Origin: an uncultured Planctomycetaceae bacterium
GTDB taxonomy: Bacteria > Planctomycetota > Planctomycetia > Planctomycetales > Planctomycetaceae
NCBI GenBank assembly: GCA_903861195.1
Contig: CAIOTJ010000268.1
Location: 35,633 to 99,632 of the forward strand
DNA: 64,000 nt
Direction: 5' to 3'
A model generated the notes under the pieces. That model was not told the DNA's origin and made no database searches. It was given only the letters and a program-made list of their open reading frames with translations. The position numbers were made by a program, and so were the translations under genes. Below are positions 25,313 through 33,730 of this stretch, piece by piece; the stretch's first letter is position 1; every line of letters begins with the position of its first letter.

Positions 25313-26755
25313 ATGTCGCGTTGTTGTCTTGTCTGGGTTTTGGTTTGGGGACTTTTGGGGAGTGTTTTGCAGGATCTTTCCCTGCCCGTTGCCCGGGGAC
25401 AGGAGAATTCCCCGTCCCCTTCGACTCCCGATGCCCCGGCCATCGAATCGGCCACCAGCGAACAGTATTTTGAGCTGATGAGGGTTCTGGCCGACGCATT
25501 CGAACAGGTTGACCAGAATTATGTGAAGGAGGTCGACCGCCGTAAGTTGGTCGAGGCGGCCATTCGGGGCATGATGCGTGAACTCGACCCGTTCTCGAAT
25601 TACATTAACCCCGACGACTTGGGGAATTTTCGCGACGAAGTTGAGAAAGAATTCGGAGGGATTGGCATTCAAGTTGGGTTCGTACCTTCTTCGGGACCGA
25701 ACCGTAAGCTGGTGGTTTCGGCTCCGCTGCCCGGGACACCGGCGTTCAAGGCGGGAGTACGGCCAGGTGACACAATTCTCGAAATCAATGGCAAGTCGGT
25801 CGAACAGATGGAAATGGCTGACGCTGTCAAGGAAATGCGTGGTCCTGCGGGTGAAGAGGTGACCATCGGACTGCAGCACACCGGTTCCAACGAGGTAGTG
25901 AAGCTGACGATGCAGCGGGCCATCATTGAAGTCCCCACGGTGCTGGGAGATACCCATAAGCCAGACGGATCCTGGAACTTCATGCTCGATAACGAACGCA
26001 AGGTTGGCTACATCAGGCTCACCGGGTTCAGTCGGCATTCGGCCCGCGAATTGGCCGAGGCTCTGCAGGAACTCAGCGATGCGGGTATGAAGGGCCTGAT
26101 CTTCGATCTGCGGTTCAATCCGGGTGGCTTGCTGAATATCGCCGTTGAGATCGCTGATATGTTTATCGAAGAGGGGAAAATCGTCTCAACGAAGGGCCGC
26201 AACACGATCGAGAGACCTGCCATGGCTCGTAAAGAGGGAACTTTGTCCGGGTTCCCCATTGCCGTGTTGGTCAATCGCTTCTCGGCCTCGGCCAGCGAGA
26301 TTGTCAGCGCGGCACTGCAGGATCATGATCGGGCTGTGATCGTCGGAGAGCGTACGTATGGCAAGGGAAGCGTCCAGAACGTGATCGACATGGAGGGGGG
26401 GAAGAGCGCCCTCAAGCTGACCACTGCGAGTTACCATCGCCCCAATGGAAAGAACATCCATCGGTTCCCTGACTCCAAGGAAGAGGATGACTGGGGGGTT
26501 CGGCCCAACGAAGGCTACGCGGTCAAGTTCTCGAACGAAGACTTGATCCGCTATGACACTTACCGGCGTCAGCGCGACGACATCCGAGTGACCGAAGTCC
26601 CCAAAGTTGAGTTTACTGATAGCCAGCTTGGCAAGGCCCTGGAGTATATCTCTTCCAAATTGGGTGTGGCACCTCCGGTTCCACCAGCTGCCGTAGAGTC
26701 CAAGCCGGAAGATGCCAAACCCACCGAGACAAAATCTGATAATTCGAACCCGTGA
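25313..26755 (+). CDS. S41 family carboxyl-terminal processing protease
   Basis: A 480-residue exported serine protease. The signal peptide is [20 protein letters not shown]. After an N-terminal helical part ([27 protein letters not shown]) comes a PDZ domain ([20 protein letters not shown] and [14 protein letters not shown]), then the catalytic core: [22 protein letters not shown], the nucleophile in [16 protein letters not shown] and the general-base Lys in [12 protein letters not shown]. The C-terminal tail is acidic and Pro/Lys rich. Such proteases trim or degrade envelope proteins from their C-termini. The start at 25313 has a ribosome binding site. The stop overlaps the GTG start of tsaD (GTGA), implying an operon. 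Confidence 0.93.
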   Translation: MSRCCLVWVLVWGLLGSVLQDLSLPVARGQENSPSPSTPDAPAIESATSEQYFELMRVLADAFEQVDQNYVKEVDRRKLVEAAIRGMMRELDPFSNYINPDDLGNFRDEVEKEFGGIGIQVGFVPSSGPNRKLVVSAPLPGTPAFKAGVRPGDTILEINGKSVEQMEMADAVKEMRGPAGEEVTIGLQHTGSNEVVKLTMQRAIIEVPTVLGDTHKPDGSWNFMLDNERKVGYIRLTGFSRHSARELAEALQELSDAGMKGLIFDLRFNPGGLLNIAVEIADMFIEEGKIVSTKGRNTIERPAMARKEGTLSGFPIAVLVNRFSASASEIVSAALQDHDRAVIVGERTYGKGSVQNVIDMEGGKSALKLTTASYHRPNGKNIHRFPDSKEEDDWGVRPNEGYAVKFSNEDLIRYDTYRRQRDDIRVTEVPKVEFTDSQLGKALEYISSKLGVAPPVPPAAVESKPEDAKPTETKSDNSNP

Positions 26756-27819
26756 GCAGCTCTTTCCAATCGTTGCCACGACGGCTGCTGGCGATCGAGA
26801 CTTCGTGCGACGAAACTGCCGCCGCAGTAGTTGACGAGCGTCTGCAGGTGCTGTCGAACGTGGTTTCGTCTCAGACGGGATTGCACAGGCGGTTTGGGGG
26901 AGTGGTTCCCGAGGTCGCGTCGCGGGCTCATGTGGAGCATATTCTGCCAGTGGTTGAGCAGGCTCTGACAGAAGCTCAGACGTCCCAGGAAGAGCTCGCG
27001 GCGATTGCCGTTGTCACACATCCCGGTTTGGTCGGCTCCCTGTTGGTCGGTTTGACGGCCGCCAAAACCCTCGCTTTGGTGTTGGATTGTCCTCTGGTTC
27101 CTGTTAATCACATCGAAGCCCACCTCTACGCCTGTCGGATGCACGCTGGTCAAGAGATCTTCCCGGCGATTGGCCTGGTGGTCTCCGGTGGGCACTGCAA
27201 CCTCTACGACTGCGCTGGTCCCTGGGATTACGAATTGCTGGGTTCGACAATTGACGACGCTGTGGGTGAGGCGTTTGACAAGGTCGCCAGCATGTTGGGT
27301 TTGGCTTATCCTGGAGGTCCCTCGATCCAGCAAGCAGCCCTCCTGGGAGACGCGAAACGATTTAGGTTTCCACGGAGCTTCGAAAAGGATCGCGAACGGC
27401 TCGAATTCAGCTTCAGTGGTTTGAAGACCGCAGTCCTGTACGAGATCGCCGGGAAGCCTCCCCGCGAGTACGATCCCCGCTCGCTCGATCCACGATTTGT
27501 GGCGGATGTCGCTGCCAGTTTCCAGGTTGCGGCGATTGATGTGCTGGTGGCGAAGGCCCGCCAGGCACTGGTCGCCCGAGGACGCAGGACTCTCTGTGTG
27601 GGAGGGGGCGTGGCGGCAAACGCCCTGTTGCGCGAGCGTCTGGCCGGGGCGGCCCAGCAGGACGGTTTCGAGTTGGTGCTGGCCCCGCTGGCCCTGTGCA
27701 CCGACAACGCGGCCATGTCGGCAATTGCCTGGGAAATGCTGGCGGCGGGGCGGACGGCCGATTTGTCGGTCGATGTAACGGCGGGACTCGTACGCCGTCG
27801 GAATGTGCACTCCAAATAG
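26752..27819 (+). CDS. tsaD: tRNA N6-adenosine threonylcarbamoyltransferase TsaD
   Basis: Transfers the threonylcarbamoyl group to A37 of tRNAs that read ANN codons, together with TsaB and TsaE (not in this window). 355 residues, normal length. Motifs of the ASKHA fold: [46 protein letters not shown] (metal-binding His pair), [34 protein letters not shown] and [14 protein letters not shown], plus the late TDNAAM. The GTG start at 26752 overlaps the stop of the protease gene. The next gene follows after 30 bases, so the three may be co-transcribed. Nothing anomalous apart from the GTG start. Confidence 0.97.
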   Translation: MSSSFQSLPRRLLAIETSCDETAAAVVDERLQVLSNVVSSQTGLHRRFGGVVPEVASRAHVEHILPVVEQALTEAQTSQEELAAIAVVTHPGLVGSLLVGLTAAKTLALVLDCPLVPVNHIEAHLYACRMHAGQEIFPAIGLVVSGGHCNLYDCAGPWDYELLGSTIDDAVGEAFDKVASMLGLAYPGGPSIQQAALLGDAKRFRFPRSFEKDRERLEFSFSGLKTAVLYEIAGKPPREYDPRSLDPRFVADVAASFQVAAIDVLVAKARQALVARGRRTLCVGGGVAANALLRERLAGAAQQDGFELVLAPLALCTDNAAMSAIAWEMLAAGRTADLSVDVTAGLVRRRNVHSK

Positions 27820-27849
27820 GCTTATGTCTCACCATCCGAGGACCCCGGC

Positions 27850-29127
27850 ATGCACCTGGCTTTGATCACGGCGGGTGGGGCCGGAATGTTCTGCGGCTCG
27901 TGCATGCACGACAACACACTGGCCCGCGCCCTGCGTGACCAGGGGCACCAAGTCACTCTGATTCCGCTGTACACGCCCATTCGGGTTGATGAACTGGATG
28001 TGAGCGAGCATCGGGTTTTCCTCGGGGGAATCAACGTCTACCTGGCGGGTCGCTGGCCCTGGTGGAGCCGCCTGCCGCGCTGGTTGAAAGGCTGGCTCGA
28101 CTCCCCCGCGTTGCTCCGGTTCGTCAGCCGATTCGCCGTTTCTTCCGACGCGCGTGATTTGGGTGATCTGACAGTCGCTCTGCTGCGCGGGGACCATGGT
28201 CCGCATCGAAAGGCGATTGCTGAATTGGTCGATTGGCTGGCGCAGGATCTGCGCCCCGACTGTGTTGTGCTCAGCAATGCCCTGCTGGCGGGAGTGGTCC
28301 CGCGACTGCGACAGTCTTACCGTGGACCGGTCTGGTCGCTGCTGCAGGGCGATGACATCTTCCTCAACGACCTGGTCGAGCCGTTTCGCTCCCGGGCCTT
28401 CGAGTTGATGCACGGGCTGATGCCCCAGTTCACTGGGTTTCTAACGCACAGCGACTATTACCGTCGGGAAATGTCCCGCCAACTGGGCTTTCCCGTCGAA
28501 CAGGCTCGAGTGGTCCCCTTGGGAATTGACTTCGCCGGGCATGATGGCGTTCCCCGGAACGTCTCGCAGGATCCATTTATCATCGGGTATTTCGCCCGCA
28601 TCTGTCCTGAGAAAGGGCTGCACAACCTGCTTGAGGCGTTTCGCCTTGTTCACTCCCGGCACCCGCACACCCGGCTGCGGGCGGCGGGATTCCTGGGGGC
28701 TCGTGACGAAGCCTGGTTTCAGCAGTTACGGCGAGATGCCGCCGATCTGGGGGATGCCTTCGAATACTGTGGCAGCCCAGCTGACCATACAGGCAAGGTG
28801 TCCTTTCTGAAGGGGCTGGATCTCTTCTCGGTCCCTACCAGCTACCGTGAGCCCAAAGGCTTGTCGGTTTTGGAGGCCATGGCCAACGGTGTTCCGGTTG
28901 TGCAGCCCCACCACGGTTCCTTCCCCGAGTTGGTGGAGGCCACCGGGGGGGGGGTGTTGGTCGCGCCTGGAAATCCCGAGGAATTGGCTGTGGGATTGGA
29001 GCGGCTGCTGCTCGACACGCCCCTCAGAAACGAGTTGGCGGCCACCGGTTGGCGACGGGTGCGGGAATCGTTCTCGATGGAACGGATGGCGCGTGAGACG
29101 GCAGCTGTGTTGTGGGAAGACAGTTGA
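27850..29127 (+). CDS. Glycosyltransferase family 4 protein
   Basis: A 425-residue GT-B fold transferase. The N-terminal Rossmann domain starts MHLALITAGGAGMFCGSCMH. The C-terminal nucleotide-sugar domain holds PFIIGYFARICPEKGLHNLL and the E-x7-E motif in SYREPKGLSVLEAMANGVPV, followed by GGVLVAPGNPEELA. This subgroup, with FCGSCMHDNTLARAL near the start, is frequent in planctomycetes. Cytoplasmic or peripheral membrane. Likely builds an envelope or exopolysaccharide; sugar and acceptor unknown. It lies 30 bases after tsaD and is followed by a second glycosyltransferase. Confidence 0.92.
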   Translation: MHLALITAGGAGMFCGSCMHDNTLARALRDQGHQVTLIPLYTPIRVDELDVSEHRVFLGGINVYLAGRWPWWSRLPRWLKGWLDSPALLRFVSRFAVSSDARDLGDLTVALLRGDHGPHRKAIAELVDWLAQDLRPDCVVLSNALLAGVVPRLRQSYRGPVWSLLQGDDIFLNDLVEPFRSRAFELMHGLMPQFTGFLTHSDYYRREMSRQLGFPVEQARVVPLGIDFAGHDGVPRNVSQDPFIIGYFARICPEKGLHNLLEAFRLVHSRHPHTRLRAAGFLGARDEAWFQQLRRDAADLGDAFEYCGSPADHTGKVSFLKGLDLFSVPTSYREPKGLSVLEAMANGVPVVQPHHGSFPELVEATGGGVLVAPGNPEELAVGLERLLLDTPLRNELAATGWRRVRESFSMERMARETAAVLWEDS

Positions 29128-29167
29128 ATCGCTGGGGAAAGCATTGGAGAGAGCTTCACTGGATTGC

Positions 29168-29191
29168 TGGGTTTTTTGAAGGGTAAACCCA
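29168..29191 (+). terminator. Weak hairpin between the two glycosyltransferase genes
   Basis: Arms tgggttt (29168-29174) and aaaccca (29185-29191) flank a 10-base loop in the 156-base gap. No T-run follows, so it may attenuate transcription rather than end it. Confidence 0.3.
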
Positions 29192-29283
29192 CCTTTCACA
29201 AAACTCCTGTTTCATGCTAGAAACCCGGATCGGGGAACCGATACACAACCTCTTTTCTCCTGCTGCATCTGGAAAGGATTCCT

Positions 29284-30660
29284 GTGGCGGATTCGAGTCC
29301 TGTGACGCGCCGGATTTTTCTCGACTGCACCCGTACGTTCCTAACTCATGTCCATACGGGAATCGAGCGGATGGTCAGTGGGTTGCTGCAGGCCGCTCCG
29401 GAACTGGGAGTCCGCTTCGACGCGACATGCATCCCTCTGCTGTTCCGAACCTCGACAGGGTTCGAGGCCCTTTCAGAGGGAGCGGTGCAGGAGCGGTTCC
29501 GCCCACGGGATCCAGCGACGATCAGCCGTCTGACGTGGCGGCATCGCCTGCGTCGAGAACTCGACCGCACCGGTCTGATCGAGTTGGTCCGCTCGGCTCG
29601 GGGGGGACTCGATACACTGGCCGAAGCGACTCTCTCTCCTGTGCGCCGCTGGCTACCCTCCCGCATCGATTTCCGTCCGGGTGATCTGATTGTGCTGCTT
29701 GATGTGAATCTGCGGTCGCGGTATTGGGCCGATTTGCAACGCGCCCGTGCCGCGGGAGCCCGGGTCTGCCTCGTAGTCCACGACCTGATTCCTCTCAGTC
29801 ACCCCGGCACAGTCGACGAAGGAGTGGTTCGTGAGTTTTCACGCTGGTGGCGCAATGCGGCCCAGACCGTCGATTATTTTTTGAACAATTCCGAGTCGAC
29901 CTGGCGTGAGGTGCAGTCCCATCTGCCCACGGTTGTGGGACCGCAGCGGGCGGCCGAAGTGCGCGGCGGTTGGTTTCGCCTGGGGAACGGCCTGCACACC
30001 CAGAGCGGGCAGGCCACCTGCCGCGACGAGATTCGACAGGCCTTCCTGCAGCAGCATGGTCGGCCCACCTACGTGACCGTTGGCATGATGTCGCCGCGGA
30101 AGAACCATGCTCTGGCTCTGGATGCCCTTGACCGCCTCTGGGAGCATGACTCGGCTCCTTCTCTGGTGATCGTCGGTAAGTACGGTTGGCGTTGCGAAGA
30201 GGTTGCCCAGCGGATCCGCAATCATCGGGAATTTGGTCGACGACTCTTCTGGTTCGAATCGGTGACCGATGACGAACTCGACTTCTGCTACCGGCACGCC
30301 ACCGCCCTATTGACGACGTCATTTGCCGAAGGTTTCAACCTGCCGATTGTCGAATCGCTCAGTCGGGGGACACCGGTGCTGGCCACCGATATTCCCACAC
30401 ACCGCGAGGTCGCGGGACCTTACGCCGCATTCTTCCCTCCGCGCGATCCAGACGCCTTGGCCAAAGTGTTGATGCATCCCGAGGCGTCGCTGCGGCGGCA
30501 ACAGGTCCGGTCCCCCGCGACCTTCTCCTGGCCCGATTGGAATGCGAGCTGCCAGGAGTTCCTGTTACGATTATTGGATCTCGACGCCGAATCCTGCGGC
30601 GCGTCCCGATTGGGTAGTCCGAGATCATCCTGCACGGTCCCGTCGCGCCGTGCCGCCTGA
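29284..30660 (+). CDS. Glycosyltransferase (GT4, WbaZ/mannosyltransferase-like)
   Basis: A 458-residue GT-B protein starting at GTG 29284, with a fitting ribosome binding site (ggaaagga) about seven bases before. The N-terminal part contains IFLDCTRTFLTHVHTGIERM and VCLVVHDLIPLSHPG, typical of the WbaZ/mtfB-like group. The C-terminal domain has PTYVTVGMMSPRKNHALALD, LVIVGKYGWR and the E-x7-E motif region FAEGFNLPIVESLSRGTPVL. Likely a mannosyl- or rhamnosyl-type transferase for surface polysaccharide; the exact sugar cannot be told. It follows the other GT4 gene after 156 bases. Confidence 0.9.
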   Translation: MADSSPVTRRIFLDCTRTFLTHVHTGIERMVSGLLQAAPELGVRFDATCIPLLFRTSTGFEALSEGAVQERFRPRDPATISRLTWRHRLRRELDRTGLIELVRSARGGLDTLAEATLSPVRRWLPSRIDFRPGDLIVLLDVNLRSRYWADLQRARAAGARVCLVVHDLIPLSHPGTVDEGVVREFSRWWRNAAQTVDYFLNNSESTWREVQSHLPTVVGPQRAAEVRGGWFRLGNGLHTQSGQATCRDEIRQAFLQQHGRPTYVTVGMMSPRKNHALALDALDRLWEHDSAPSLVIVGKYGWRCEEVAQRIRNHREFGRRLFWFESVTDDELDFCYRHATALLTTSFAEGFNLPIVESLSRGTPVLATDIPTHREVAGPYAAFFPPRDPDALAKVLMHPEASLRRQQVRSPATFSWPDWNASCQEFLLRLLDLDAESCGASRLGSPRSSCTVPSRRAA

Positions 30661-30919
30661 CGAGAGTGAATCGCCTGGTCTGCAGTGCCCCATCGGCATT
30701 CCATTGCTGTCACGGAGTCGGAAGGGACAGGTCCGCTGGATACAGGCTGAATATCGCACTGGGTAAGGGACTGCGACTGGCCGTTTATTTCCAGGGCAGT
30801 TATCAATCGGATGAAGGAGTTGATCTCCTGCCGACCGACCGCAATTGGCAAAAAGCTGTGTCACACGATGAACGCTGGTCTCGACACGTCTGAAGCCGGG
30901 AGGCTTTCGGCTGCGGTGG
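30661..30919. other. Gap between convergent genes
   Basis: About 260 bases. A forward frame from 30666 to 30893 includes YRLNIALGKGLRLAVYFQG, which looks mildly protein-like, but it has no family match or start signal that I can support. No hairpin or RNA recognised. Confidence 0.3.
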
Positions 30920-32506
30920 TCACTCTTTCTGAGAGAGTTCCGTCATCCTGCTGGTCTGGACCTGCCAAAGAGCTTCGAGTTCCTTTACTCGCTCGGGAAA
31001 TTCAGCCGCGACGTTGTATCGCTCTGCCCGATCGGTCGCCAGATGGTAAAGCTCCCAGGATTTTCCCTTCGCTGCCACGAGCTTCCAGTCACCGACGCGG
31101 ATTGCCCGGTTTCCTTCGTGCAGCCACCATAGACTCTCGCGCGTCACGGTTCCGTCTCGCGTGAACGCGGGCCGCAGGCTGCGTCCTGGGCGGGGAGGCA
31201 GCGGTCTCCCGTCCCACGCCTGCAACCCCGTCACCCCCAATATGTCCAGCACCGTCGGCAGTACGTCGACCAGGTGCGCAGGATTATGCCTTAGTTCGCC
31301 CCGTGCCAGGATTCCTGCCGGCCAGTGGACAATGAACGGTGTGCTGATGCCCCCTTCGTAAACCCAGGTCTTGTGACGGCGGAACGGCGTGTTCGCGGCA
31401 CTCGAAAATCCCGGTCCGAGGCACAGGTACGACTTGGCCGAACCGGGTGAAACGGTTGGATCATGCCCCCCGTCACGCACCATGATCTCGGCACTGGCGC
31501 CATTGTCCGACGCGAAGACGATCAGCGTATTTTCTAGAGCCTTCATCTCTTTCAATTGATCGAGAAGCCGGCCGATTTCCTGGTCCATACGAGTAACCAT
31601 GGCGGCGTGAATTGCCATCTTCGTAGCCTGAAAGTCTCTCTGCACGACCGTCAACTCACTCCACGGAAGGGGGCGATTTACTTCGCCATCTCCCAGTTTC
31701 AGCAGGGCTTCCGCAAAATGGTAGGGGGGGCCCACATCGCGTTCGATTGTCGAGAGTCCGGGTACCACCAATCCGGCCTGCTTCTGGCGGGTGTGTCGTT
31801 CTTCGCGAAGCACCTCCCATCCATCGTGGTAACGATTCTGATAACGGGCGATGTCTTCGGGCAGGGCGTGCAGAGGAAAGTGAGGGGCGATAAATGCAAC
31901 GTACGAGAAAAATGGGCGAGAGGGATGCTGAGTCGCATGGTCACGCAGGCATTCGATGGCATGGTCGGCGGTGGCGATCGTGGCGTAGTACCCGGATTCG
32001 GTCTCGGGAACCTTCACTGGTTGGTCATCGAGGCTGTTTCCCCGCGCACTGAAGAAATTTCCCTGGTTGCGCATGTCGAGCGAGCGGTCGAAACCGGCCG
32101 CCAGTACCGGTCCGTCCACATGCCACTTGCCTGAGTGATAACACCGATATCCATGAGGCTTCAGGTGATCTGGCAGCAGTCGGGCCCATTTAGGACGTGT
32201 TTGCTGGGCTCCCCCCGCCACAGTCGGAAGTGCGTCGCGGTGAACTTGCTGGGCGTAGTAACCCGAGAGCAGAGCGGCTCGGCTCGGCCAGCAACGAGCC
32301 GTGTTGTAAGCTTGCGTGAACCTCAGGCCTCCGGCCGCCAGAGAGTCAAGATTCGGCGTGGCGATCTCTCCACCATAACACCCCAGATCGGAGTAACCCA
32401 GATCATCTGCCAGAATGAGGAGCACATTGGGGCGGTCGGCACCCGGCGCGTCCGCGCCCAGGATCAGGGACATGAAAAGCAACAGAATCCAGCCAGGTGT
32501 TTTCAT
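30920..32506 (-). CDS. Sulfatase (arylsulfatase family, formylglycine type)
   Basis: A 528-residue exported sulfatase with signal peptide WILLLFMSLILGADA. The metal-binding start RPNVLLILADDLGYSDLGC is followed by the formylglycine signature CWPSRAALLSG (Cys72 converted to formylglycine by a maturase) and then YRCYHSGKWHV. The late metal motif is FASDNGASAE, with the conserved Lys in RRHKTWVYEGG. Removes sulfate esters from sulfated polysaccharides or other esters in the periplasm or outside. C-terminal part (WDGRPLPPRPGRSLRPAF, KLVAAKGKSWELYHLATD) is typical of planctomycete S1 sulfatases. No sulfatase maturase gene is in the window. The 216-base gap upstream (32507-32722) holds its promoter. 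Confidence 0.95.
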   Translation of the reverse strand: MKTPGWILLLFMSLILGADAPGADRPNVLLILADDLGYSDLGCYGGEIATPNLDSLAAGGLRFTQAYNTARCWPSRAALLSGYYAQQVHRDALPTVAGGAQQTRPKWARLLPDHLKPHGYRCYHSGKWHVDGPVLAAGFDRSLDMRNQGNFFSARGNSLDDQPVKVPETESGYYATIATADHAIECLRDHATQHPSRPFFSYVAFIAPHFPLHALPEDIARYQNRYHDGWEVLREERHTRQKQAGLVVPGLSTIERDVGPPYHFAEALLKLGDGEVNRPLPWSELTVVQRDFQATKMAIHAAMVTRMDQEIGRLLDQLKEMKALENTLIVFASDNGASAEIMVRDGGHDPTVSPGSAKSYLCLGPGFSSAANTPFRRHKTWVYEGGISTPFIVHWPAGILARGELRHNPAHLVDVLPTVLDILGVTGLQAWDGRPLPPRPGRSLRPAFTRDGTVTRESLWWLHEGNRAIRVGDWKLVAAKGKSWELYHLATDRAERYNVAAEFPERVKELEALWQVQTSRMTELSQKE

Positions 32507-32722
32507 TCACATCTCCTGAAGTTGGCCTTGCTGTCGATGGAGGGAGGCGATGCGAGGTCAACTGGGGGACAAATTGCCGTCTTCCGAATCCAGGCATCGG
32601 AATTCATCCAACAGATCCCCACGAGATCAGTCAGCAACAACCGCAGGACTCAGCTTCAATTCGCCACGGGGGTCGGCCAGACTGACTCAACTCTCCGCAA
32701 CTCCATCCTTCAGGAGTTCCGC

Positions 32723-33436
32723 TTAAGCCGATTCCTTGCGCGGGTACAGCAGTCGGCCACAGGTACGGCAGAACATGATGGTGCCCGATTCGATCGAAAC
32801 GGCGTTTTGAGGAGTGAGCCGCACGTAGCATGAAGTACATGTAGCATTCTCAACCGGGGAGAGTGCCGAGGCTCCGTGGGCCTGGACCAGTCGCTGGTAG
32901 GCGGCCCGAATCTCTTCGGGCAAATAGGTTTCGGCCTGCTGCAGTTCTTCGCGAAGAGATCCCAGGCGGGCTTCGAGTGAAGGGCGTCTCTGATCCACTT
33001 CAGAGGCGAACTTTTTCTCTTCGGCTTGGGCGATCGCCACGTCAGATTCGAGCTTTTTCAATTCGGCCTGGACCTTGTCGACCTTGTCGAGCGTCTCGAG
33101 GATTTCGTCCTCAAGCACACTGTTGGCTACCTTGTCAGCCTCAATCTGTCCCTTGATAATATCGAATTCGCGGTTCGAAGCGGCCTGATTCAACTTCCCC
33201 TTCAGGTCTTCCAGCTTCGCTTCATTCGTCTTCAGTTGCAGCGACTTCTGGTCGGCCAGCATCTTGAGCTGTTTTTGCTTCTGCCGCTGGGCCTCCAGTT
33301 CGGCCAGTCTCGACGCCGTGGTATTGCTGCGAGCCCTCAATTGCCGGGGGCCCCGGTCGATCTCTTCCTGCACCTCCTGAATGGCCAAATGTAGCCGGTG
33401 GAGTTCGGGAAGAGTATTTGCCTGGGCGTGCGACAT
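32723..33436 (-). CDS. Coiled-coil protein with C4 zinc ribbon (zf-RING_7)
   Basis: A 237-residue cytoplasmic protein. Residues about 10-180 are long charged helices predicted to form an antiparallel coiled coil (LHLAIQEVQEEIDRGPRQL, KTNEAKLEDLKGKLNQAASN, ELKKLESDVAIAQAEEKKF). The C-terminus has the C4 zinc ribbon with CTSC and CRTC (ATCTSCYVRLTPQNAV, IMFCRTCGRLLY), PF02591. Homologues are widespread and some have been proposed to bind nucleic acid or help translation under stress; the role here is not established. Divergent from the DUF1549/DUF1553 gene. Confidence 0.9.
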   Translation of the reverse strand: MSHAQANTLPELHRLHLAIQEVQEEIDRGPRQLRARSNTTASRLAELEAQRQKQKQLKMLADQKSLQLKTNEAKLEDLKGKLNQAASNREFDIIKGQIEADKVANSVLEDEILETLDKVDKVQAELKKLESDVAIAQAEEKKFASEVDQRRPSLEARLGSLREELQQAETYLPEEIRAAYQRLVQAHGASALSPVENATCTSCYVRLTPQNAVSIESGTIMFCRTCGRLLYPRKESA

Positions 33437-33730
33437 GGGCGATCCATTTTTCTGGGAGACCTATGAATTCTAATGTACCCCCGCTGCGATTGGTAGGAAT
33501 TCCCGAATCGGACTGGAGATCCTCGCCTGGTCAACTTTCCGATACGATTATTTCCGCCTGACGAACAGGCAATTGCCAGTTCCCCGGAACGGACTGTTTG
33601 TTCCGATTACTGGGTCCCCGACTGTCTTGGCGCTCCTGGCGTTATGGAAGTATATTAAGCAACTTTGATGCGTTTCCCGAAGAAGGGAGACGTCACCGAT
33701 TCTGTGCACACTGCTGCGGGTTAGTTTCTG
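33437..33730. promoter_or_regulatory. Divergent promoter region
   Basis: About 290 bases between the zinc-ribbon gene and the DUF1549/DUF1553 gene. An AT-richer patch at 33640-33670 (gttatggaagtatattaag) is a plausible promoter core for the forward cassette. No dyad stands out. Confidence 0.35.
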